The position numbers and the translations under genes are program-made. A stretch of DNA of 64,000 bases from Alnus glutinosa (lineage: Eukaryota; Streptophyta; Magnoliopsida; Fagales; Betulaceae): assembly GCF_958979055.1 (NCBI RefSeq), contig NC_084894.1, positions 24,211,616 to 24,275,615 on the forward strand, written 5' to 3'. Below are positions 57,105 through 64,000 of this stretch, in pieces (the first letter of the stretch is position 1; each line of letters begins with the position of its first letter). The notes under the pieces were generated by a model that saw nothing but the letters and a program-made list of their open reading frames with translations, made no database searches and was not told the origin of the DNA.

Positions 57105-57640
57105 GTGGATAATTTCATAAAAGGGTATCGAATTATATGCTGTTTTGAGATAAGGGTATTGAACTAGCAAATATCTTAAATTGGGGTATCCAAATTTCTA
57201 AAAGTCTCAAAATATCCTTGTATTTATTTTTTTTTAAAAAAATTTATAAATTTTTTTAAAGATTCAGGAATCGGTATTTTTGTAAATTTCGTTTAATTTT
57301 GACTAATACCTAAATCCTAGCATTTTTTTTTCCTTTAAAAAATGAGTAATGCTACACATCATCCCCTTGTCCTCCTTTTATCCTCCCAAAATTGAAGTGG
57401 CTCTTAAAATCACCATTGGATTAAAATTCAATAGTCATATATCAAAAATTTAATGGTGATTTTAAGAGCCATATCAATTTTGGGAGGACAAAAGGAAGAT
57501 AAAGGAATGATGTGTAGCATTACTCTTAAAAAATAGGAGTATTTTGTGTACTCGAGTTTGAAACGTTTGCTGATTTAATATCCTTATCCCAAAATGACAA
57601 ATAATTCAATATCTTTTTATAAAATTATCCTTATATATAT
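57105..57640. mobile_element. Inverted-repeat element, interrupted by a nested MITE
   Basis: The left arm (ATAAAAGGGTATCGAATTAT, TTTTGAGATAAGGGTATTGA, ACTAGCAAATATCTTAAATT) is mirrored by the right arm (AAACGTTTGCTGATTTAATA, CCTTATCCCAAAATGACAAA, AATTCAATATCTTTTTATAA). The element is about 530 bp including a 182-bp insert. A related fragment lies at 10,570-10,832. Type uncertain; probably MULE-like. Confidence 0.65.
57344..57525. mobile_element. Hairpin MITE, 182 bp, nested, 9-bp target-site duplication
   Basis: Inverted ends GAGTAATGCTACACATCATC and GAGTAATGCTACACATCATT, continuing through CCTCC...ATCCTCCCAAAATTGA to TCAATTTTGGGAGGA. Arms of about 80 bp meet near 57,430. Flanked by TTAAAAAAT on both sides (57,335-57,343 and 57,526-57,534), again the 9-bp duplication of Mutator-like transposition. 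It sits inside the element at 57,105-57,640, and the related fragment at 10,570-10,832 shows the uninterrupted site. Confidence 0.92.
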
Positions 57641-58548
57641 ATATATATATATAATTTATTTATGAAACTCACGTTACTCACGTATTCGAATAATTTATTG
57701 GACGGAGAAACAATCGAGAGGTTAGAGAATCTTTCGTCTCATGATTGCCCGTCCAATTAATTTGTATTATATTTTGTACGTCCTCATATTACCCGCCGTC
57801 TGATTCCCCATCATTGAGAACGATGCACCTTCATCACCATCCAATGATCCAATAGCGAACACATCACCGCCAAAAGCTATGCCGTCAAAAAACGCCCACG
57901 TTTCCCCCTCTCCAGCTGTTCACCAACACTCTCTTTCCCTATTGGTCCACCGTCCACCCCCCCACCCCCCCACTCCAAAACAAAATCACAGCTTTAAAAA
58001 ACCATGGACTTCAGGTCGGTTAAGAACAATATTTTAAAATTACCAAAAAGCCTCCAAAAGCGCGCGCACTTTGCTTGCGTGGCCACTCGCATCCAATCAC
58101 ACATCCTTAGCTCACTCAATATCTGTATGAGCCTATATCCGTAATTTCGGTTTTACCGGGAGGACACGTTTCGCAAATCTAGAGCGAGTACCGAGTGAAA
58201 TGTGGAGTAGCCGCGTGGGGGAAGGAGGTGAACAGGGGATAGATATTTAGAAGATAAAAAAATATCTGGCTAAGTCGTCCACGTTGGCACGAATAGAAGA
58301 TCGATCTCGAATCGGATATTGCACTTTTCTTTCCCCTTTCGTTTTCCTCCCCCGAAAGCCCAAACACAACAGAAAACTTTAATTTTTCGCTCTTTTTTTT
58401 TTTCCGCTTTCCAAACGCGCCCCCCCGAATCTCACGAAATATCTATTTCCTCTCTCTCAGATCCGACAACGAAGCGAAATTCGGAGATATATCGGATATG
58501 GCCGTGTGAGCCGCTAGGAAAGATTGCGGTTTTCCTGTGTTTGTGTGA
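57641..58548 (+). promoter_or_regulatory. LUX promoter and 5' UTR with evening elements
   Basis: An exact evening element AAAATATCT lies at 58,259-58,267, 282 bp before the start codon. A near copy in reverse (AGATATTT, 58,241-58,248) is 11 bp away and AAATATCT (58,437-58,444) lies in the probable 5' UTR. Evening elements are bound by the morning factors CCA1/LHY and RVE proteins and give dusk-phased expression, as expected for LUX. CT-rich stretches near 58,323-58,405 look like leader sequence. Confidence 0.75.
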
Positions 58549-59463
58549 ATGATGGGTGAGGAGGAGGTGGAGATGACCGAGTATGAGGAGCGAGTGGCGG
58601 AGTGGGAGGCGGGGCTTCCGAACGCTGACGATCTCACGCCGTTGTCCCAGCCGTTGATCCCGCCGGAGCTGGCCTCGGCGTTCAGCATATCGCCGGAACC
58701 GTACCGGACCGCGCTCGAGGTCAACCGGGCGTCGCGGACCACGCTTTCCACGCTCTCCAAGGGGCTGGGGTTCTCTACCAGCAACAACTTCAAATCCTTC
58801 GCCGAGAACCCCGCCGGAGAACCGATGGTGGTGGTGGAGGAGCCCGACGAGACCATCGATCGGGACGGGTCGGGGTCGGGCTCCGGTAGCGACCCGAGAA
58901 AGTGTAGAAGAATCGACTGCGCGGAGCTCGAGGCCGATTCAGCGCTCCGAGCGGAGAACTCGAGCGACGACCCTTCGTCGACCGCGCGGGCCCTGAAACG
59001 GTCGCGTTTGGTGTGGACCCCGCAGCTGCACAAGCGGTTCGTGGACGTGGTGGGCCACCTGGGGATCAAGAACGCGGTGCCCAAAACCATCATGCAGCTG
59101 ATGAACGTGGAGGGCCTGACCCGCGAGAACGTGGCGAGCCACCTCCAGAAGTATCGGCTCTACCTGAAGAGAATGCAAGGGTTGCCCGGCGACGTGGGCC
59201 CCTCTGGCACTCTCTCTTCGACGTCGGATCACCAGCTGTTTGCGTCGACGCCGATGCCGTCGCACGAGGCCGCAGCGCACGTGCCGATGCCGATTCATAT
59301 GCAATATCCGCCGCCGCCGCCGATGATGCAGATACCAGTTCTCGGGGTCGGGCACATGGGTGTGCCTGTGGGGAATCACGGGTTTGAGTCGCATGGTGCG
59401 TACGGTATGATGCAACAGAGGGATTGGGCGTACCATCCTCATGTTGGGTCTAATCAAGGGTAG
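58549..59463 (+). CDS. LUX: LUX ARRHYTHMO / PHYTOCLOCK1 clock transcription factor
   Basis: Intronless frame of 304 residues (two ATGs in tandem at 58,549 and 58,552). The N-terminus carries the LUX-family signature EWEAGLPNADDLTPLSQPLI, PPELASAFSI and EVNRAS. An acidic and Gly/Ser-rich linker follows. Residues about 150-208 are a single MYB-like GARP domain: RLVWTPQLHKRFVDVVGHLG, KNAVPKTIMQLMNVEGLTRE and NVASHLQKYRLYLKRMQGL. The C-terminus is rich in Met, Pro, His and Gly (PPPPPMMQIP). In Arabidopsis LUX binds GATWCG-type sites and brings ELF3 and ELF4 to DNA as the evening complex, which represses growth and clock genes at night. The coding region is GC-rich compared with its surroundings. 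A BOA/NOX-type paralogue is the only close alternative; the N-terminal match favours LUX. Confidence 0.93.
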   Translation: MMGEEEVEMTEYEERVAEWEAGLPNADDLTPLSQPLIPPELASAFSISPEPYRTALEVNRASRTTLSTLSKGLGFSTSNNFKSFAENPAGEPMVVVEEPDETIDRDGSGSGSGSDPRKCRRIDCAELEADSALRAENSSDDPSSTARALKRSRLVWTPQLHKRFVDVVGHLGIKNAVPKTIMQLMNVEGLTRENVASHLQKYRLYLKRMQGLPGDVGPSGTLSSTSDHQLFASTPMPSHEAAAHVPMPIHMQYPPPPPMMQIPVLGVGHMGVPVGNHGFESHGAYGMMQQRDWAYHPHVGSNQG

Positions 59464-60090
59464 ATAGAGGTGAGGTTTTCTTGATCTTAATCAGATTTGA
59501 TTATTTAGTGTGAGCTTGTAATTGGGGAAACAAGAGCTAGGACTACCTATGAATAGCAGATATGATTGTACTGCTTTTTAAGTATGCTACTAGTTTTACT
59601 ACATTTTGTTTCTCTCAAATTTGATGGCTTCTTAAAGTGGATTACCAAAAATAGTGGTCATGCCTTTTGTTGCAAAAATGCTTGTATTCTTGCTCCATTT
59701 TGTCTCAGCATGTTTGAACAAATAGCAATTGAAACGTTGCATACCATTTACTTGTAGACGATGATAGGAGGAAATTGCAAGTAGAATGCCTTCCAAATCC
59801 TTGGGTCTGCACGTACCAGTTCCCATTTACTATTATTTCTGTTCGTTTTTGTCCTTTCCTTATTGGGAAAAACAATGGGATTTACTTCTTCTATCTGGAA
59901 TTGGAACTTAAACTCTTGGTTGCCCCAGCTTCCTCATATTCAACCAAGACCCTAACATTAGGAAGACTGAAACTGAAATTACAAGATTTCCAGAAACAGC
60001 TCCCGCGTCTCCTCCTCCTTATGTAGGTATTTCTACCATAGCAGTATTTATGTGTAGACAGATAATAACATTCCTCCGAATTGTGCCTCT

Positions 60091-60132
<42 letters not shown>

Positions 60133-60170
60133 CGTTTTTAGACATGTTACATGTACATCTTTTGTACATT
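59464..60170 (+). other. LUX 3' region and TA microsatellite
   Basis: The first part is probably 3' UTR. A pure (AT)n run lies at about 60,093-60,130, just before a hairpin MITE. No other gene seen. Confidence 0.5.
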
Positions 60171-60285
60171 TTCCATACATCTCTTTTCTAAATCAACGAT
60201 TGGATCTGTAGGACCCGCATGTGGGTCTTTGTGGGTCCTACATATCCAATGATTGATTTAGAAAAGAGATGTAAAAAAATCATTT
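60170..60285. mobile_element. Hairpin MITE
   Basis: ACATCTCTTTTCTAAATCAA at 60,177 is mirrored by TTGATTTAGAAAAGAGATGT ending at 60,272, with GTAGGACCC/GGGTCCTAC near the turn. About 115 bp, no coding. Target-site duplications not defined. Confidence 0.7.
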
Positions 60286-60340
60286 TTCATATTTTTTTTT
60301 ATATCTTTAAATATGGAATAACAGTTCGAGCACCTATAGG

Positions 60341-61073
60341 CTCATTCTGGGGCTTTCAACACGTGCTGCTTGTTTATTGTGTGTGATATGGTAATCAGTC
60401 ATTGTCTGCATAAGACTTTCAGATTATTTATGGTATGTTTTTGTGTAGATTGAGAAGTTGGACAAATCGGTTGAAGCTAAAGTCTTGCAGCTCAACCTAT
60501 AAGGTTACTTCGTTGGTAATCTTGAACCTCACAGATGTGGGAGATGTTCTTAGGAATTATATGGAGACACTTCAAATCCCTTCTCCTATATATCTTGGAA
60601 TTTCGTATGAACCAGGCTAAGTAACACACTTTGGCTCAGTATATATGGTTGTTTTTAGTTTCAGGATAGCAGCAGGGGGTTGTGGTTTATTATTTTTAGG
60701 CTATCTAGTTCACACCAAGTCATGAAATACATTCTTAACATTTACTATAATTCATAAATTTTATTCTCTTGAGTATTAATTGAATGTATAAAAAACCTTA
60801 TTTTTCTGCATAAAAGCAAAGAGCCAATAGAAAGGCTTAGCAAAAGTGAGTTAGCTGCCAGTTCTGGGGGTTTAAACACTTGCTTTTAGTTTATTGCATG
60901 TGATATGGTTTTCCGTTACTGCCTGCCTGCATAAGATTTTTGGATTATTTACAGTATGCTTTTGTGTAGATTCAGAAGTTGAGCATACTTGGTTGAAGCT
61001 AACTCTTGCAACTCAACCTATAAGGTTGCTTCGTTGGTAATCTTGAGCCTCACAGAGGTGGGAGGTGTTCTTA
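60341..61073 (+). repeat. Direct duplication of about 213 bp
   Basis: Bases 60,341-60,555 and 60,861-61,073 are near copies in the same orientation, about 520 bp apart. Both include GTTTATTG, GTGATATGG, TTTTTGTGTAGATT or TTTTGTGTAGATT, CTCAACCTATAAGGTT and TTCGTTGGTAATCTTGA. The spacer is unrelated. No coding sense is evident in either copy, so this may be a duplicated piece of 3' UTR or of an old element. Confidence 0.8.
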
Positions 61074-62259
61074 AATAATAAGTTAGCCTCTACACTTGCA
61101 AAAATTAAGCACTTGTTTTGTCAAAATATTCTTCTAAGGTGGGAAAAGTTTTCTAAAGAGTGTTTTGTGTTTTGAAAAGTGTTGTGTTTTAAGTTTGTTA
61201 CTGGTTTTGAGAAAAAAAAAAGTGTTTTTTGTCACTGTACATAGAAAAATGTTTTCAGAGACATTACCAAACCTAGCCTAAAAATTCTTGTGCAGAATGA
61301 TTTTGATGTTCCATCTCAAAAAGTCTCTTATTTGAGAGAGAGAGTTAGATCATCTGCTTGGTTATGCATTTCGTTTTTCTAAGTGCTACTTTATAAGTAT
61401 TGGAGGAGCCACTTTAGGACTGTTTGGTTCAAGAAGTATTGGCAGGAGTCCCATTACTTTCTGGAATCTGCGAGTATTCCCATAAATGTCCCTGGTGTAC
61501 CAAATATTTTGGCAATCTGATATTTTCGTAGATATCACATTCTCGCATTTTGTGAGAATAAGACAGGTGACAATCTGAGATTCACACCTGGTGGGAATGT
61601 TGGGTACTCTGTCATGTCTAAATTGCTCCCACTTAGTTTCCATGATTTAAGCCACCGTTTGCCTACCACCACCTGTTGGCCACCTCACAAATGGCCACTA
61701 GCGTCGTCCAACTTCACTGATCACTGTCTGTCAGCCACCTGTTGGCCACCATCGCCAGAATAGGGGTATCTTTGAGAACTAGGATAAAACATGTTTTTAG
61801 TTTCACCGAATGGAACTCTACATAGCAAGCCAAATGAGGAAAGCCCACATTCCCAAGCATCTCATTTGTGGAAATGTATGTGGTCTTTCATTGGAATCTG
61901 GAATGCCTTGAACCAAATGGCGTACTTAGGCCATTTGCTTCCAACTCTGTGGGTCGTGAGGCTATTTGAAAATTCATAGTGTTTGGTTTATATCATATAT
62001 TAGTAATTAGTTGCAGTGACTTTGGGCAGCTGTGGGAAAGTGTTCTTGCAGAATCATTAATTATGCACGCGCACACATGTATCTATACATACACACAAAC
62101 AAACTCATGTGCATACAAACACATATATATCTACATCAAGACTTACAAAAACAATAATTTAATCTATATCTATTATATTAGGAAGATAATTTCCTTTTAT
62201 CTTTTGAAGTATTCACATTACAAAATTAAAATAATACTATAAAAAATAATAAAAATTAA
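61074..62259. other. Stretch with no supported gene
   Basis: Intergenic DNA with CA-rich patches (62,068-62,130). Short frames here have no recognisable domain. Confidence 0.5.
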
Positions 62260-62424
62260 CTTATACGATTTCATATAAGTTTATACGAGTTGAGCCAAGT
62301 TTATACGTGTATGGCTCGTTTAATAATTGAACCTAATTTTGTGTTAACGGTCGGCTCATTTATTAAATGAACAGAGATAGAGCCTATTCGTGAGCGGCTC
62401 TGTTCGTTTAGATACCTATGCACA
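62260..62424. mobile_element. Retroelement-like fragment at a duplication breakpoint
   Basis: Repeated TTTATACG(A/T)G units, then GGCTCGTTTAATAATTGA, GGCTCATTTATTAAATGA and GAGCGGCTCTGTTCGTTTAG. The GGCTCGTTTA...GTTCGTTTAG pattern is common in plant LTR and hAT interiors. Its right border is exactly where RLP-flank homology begins. Confidence 0.45.
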
Positions 62425-63975
62425 TCATTTTAATCTCAATAAGATTGGTTGTTCTTCTCTCTGTGCAATTATACTGGCATATGTGACCTTTTAGCTAAAA
62501 CAATCATTTAGCATAATCCTTTTTGCCATTTTAGGAAAATTGCCTTTGTAGGATTGATTAGGTGAATAGAGTTTTAGAATCTGAATCTTTCTCACAATTG
62601 TTGGAGAAAAGCTTTAGTTTTCCAATACCATTAATTTTTGTAGTAGTACATAATTTTATAAATGCGAGAGATAGATAAGTTGGAAGTTCAATTACTGTAA
62701 TCTGCAGAATAGATTGACGTGTTTTGAACCAGTTGACACTTGTTTCCTGTTTCGTTTCAGTAAGACTATTCTCTTGTCCAAAAGATCATGTAGCGATTCA
62801 GATTGTTCATCTAGTTCCTGTTGATACCTCTAATGTTCTTGTCTGGTTCACTATCTTTCAAAGATCTATAAAGGTAGTGAATTAGCTTTGTTGAACTTCC
62901 AATCTTATGAGATGAATTCAGTTTGAAGAAAGAGAAATGGATAATGGATTAATAGGCTGATTGTTCGGGATTAGCGTATGTTCTCTAAAAGTGTGTTCTG
63001 TTGTGCTCACAACATCTCTGCATATGTGCTATGGTTAGTTTCAAAATTCATCTCATGTGTTGCTAATATATCTGAAACATGGAAGAGTTAGACGATTGAA
63101 AACGTAAGAAGAACTAAAGTGGTTTTGGAGCCAAATGTATGGTACCGGTACAAGTTAGAAATTTTTTCTGACTTAATAACTCTGCAGACCCTATGTTTTA
63201 GACCTCCTGTTGCAGTATCCATTTTTCTTCAGGATCAAGGGTGTGTGGAAGGACAAAAGAAACTGTAGGGACAGATATCAGATTAATCAACATCTGCAAG
63301 GATGCAAAAATCTTCCCAAATGCTAGTGCTTGAAATTTGTCTAAACACTTCTGATAGAAGTGCAGAGGCAGAGGAGAGGTATTAGTGAAAATGACTTTTG
63401 GCTGAAGGGACTAAGTTCATTGTGAATTTCTCTCATTGTTTCAATGGCACTAAAAAGATCATTTTTTATGAACAATAATTGATTAATTTTCTCTTGGATG
63501 GTTTTGGAAGTGGTCTTGGATGACATTATAATGTGTTTGAGTTGAGATTCAGGGTTCATTATTCAGTTGGGTTGTGTAAAAGGATTTTCAATTGATTGAT
63601 ATTGAGTTACACCAGTATATGTCTCACTTGCAGGGATATGTTGCTCCAAGTTTATTCTGAAGGGAGCTTGCTGGAGGCCGTAAGGCATCTACAATGGCAG
63701 TTATGCTCAATTGCTGATATACACATTGATGTGTGATGCTGCTGTCAATCAAGATGATTACCAGTTTACCTCCCATAGAGATTTACCATTTTGAAGTATA
63801 ATTTTGTTTTTTCCAATTAGTGCTGCTTGTGCTTGGAAAGCATGTCAGACTGAAGCCTGCTTAATAAATAATTATTGAATGGAATTTGTATGAGTTTTGG
63901 TTGGTTTCTAAATAACATTATCTCACTGGTTGATGCCGTTTCACGATTTTGCACTTTTATGAGGCTTCTCTCTGG
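62425..63975 (-). repeat. RLP downstream-flank repeat, copy 4, inverted and without an RLP
   Basis: The inverse of 62,430-62,575 (GGAGAAGAACAACC, CAGTATAATTGCAC, CACCTAATCAATCCTACAAA) matches 23,280-23,420. The inverse of 63,600-63,720 matches 22,370-22,480, and the inverse of 63,815-63,975 matches 35,735-35,895. On the plus strand it keeps the exon-like segment after CTTGCAG (63,628-63,633): GYVAPSLF, then a stop replacing Trp. In copies A and B an RLP gene lies just beyond the 62,425 side; here a retroelement-like fragment stands instead. A 72-codon minus-strand frame at 63,341-63,559 has no recognised domain. Confidence 0.75.
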
Positions 63976-64000
63976 ATCTTTATTTTAGTATGAATCGAAG

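Noticed and set aside
58443..59457. Long open frames antisense to LUX
   Set aside because: Shadow frames of a GC-rich coding region; the sense frame encodes a conserved MYB-like GARP domain.
63341..63559. 72-codon minus-strand frame resembling a helical protein
   Set aside because: No recognisable domain, no homologous frame in the other copies of this repeat, and no splice partner found.

Overview
This is eukaryotic nuclear DNA from a flowering plant, most likely a woody rosid. The evidence is AT-rich intergenic DNA packed with hAT, MULE, LTR and LINE debris, intron-containing genes with GT-AG borders, and plant-only families: receptor-like proteins (RLPs), PLS-type pentatricopeptide (PPR) proteins, a LUX-type clock factor and a plastid-targeted protein. 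The species is not fixed by anything I can see.

Layout. Bases 1-1,743 hold the right end of a decayed hAT transposon. Bases 1,786-29,400 are a tandem RLP resistance-type cluster on the minus strand: a wrecked RLP pseudogene (1,786-3,762), an intact 996-codon RLP (RLP-A, 6,954-9,944), an RLP 5' stub (17,630-17,727) and a second RLP with a stop just after its membrane segment (RLP-B, 23,736-26,534). RLP-A and RLP-B sit in two copies of one segmental duplication (about 4,450-15,060 and 21,395-29,370). Orphan copies of the RLP upstream region lie between them. The right edge carries fragments of a dihydroneopterin aldolase gene and a ubiquitin-specific protease gene.

Bases 30,439-35,167 hold two single-exon organellar PPR genes, head to head with an 880-bp shared 5' region. 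Bases 35,170-43,390 have no gene I can support, but contain well-bounded MULE-type MITEs, some with exact 9-bp target-site duplications. Bases 43,949-52,061 are a nine-exon Pumilio RNA-binding protein gene whose RNA-contact residues are all readable; its seventh intron holds a complete 278-bp TRIM retroelement. Bases 55,101-55,714 encode a small two-exon plastid membrane protein. Bases 58,549-59,463 encode LUX ARRHYTHMO (PCL1), with an exact evening element in its promoter. The right end (62,425-63,975) is an inverted, RLP-less copy of the flank that lies downstream of both RLP genes.

The genes do not form one pathway. The left part is immune-receptor birth-and-death evolution; the right part is conserved housekeeping and clock genes. 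I see no undescribed multi-gene system. The most unusual items are the repeated RLP promoter module, the tail-less RLP, the paired gene fragments at 28.4-30.0 kb, and several mobile elements with exact boundaries.
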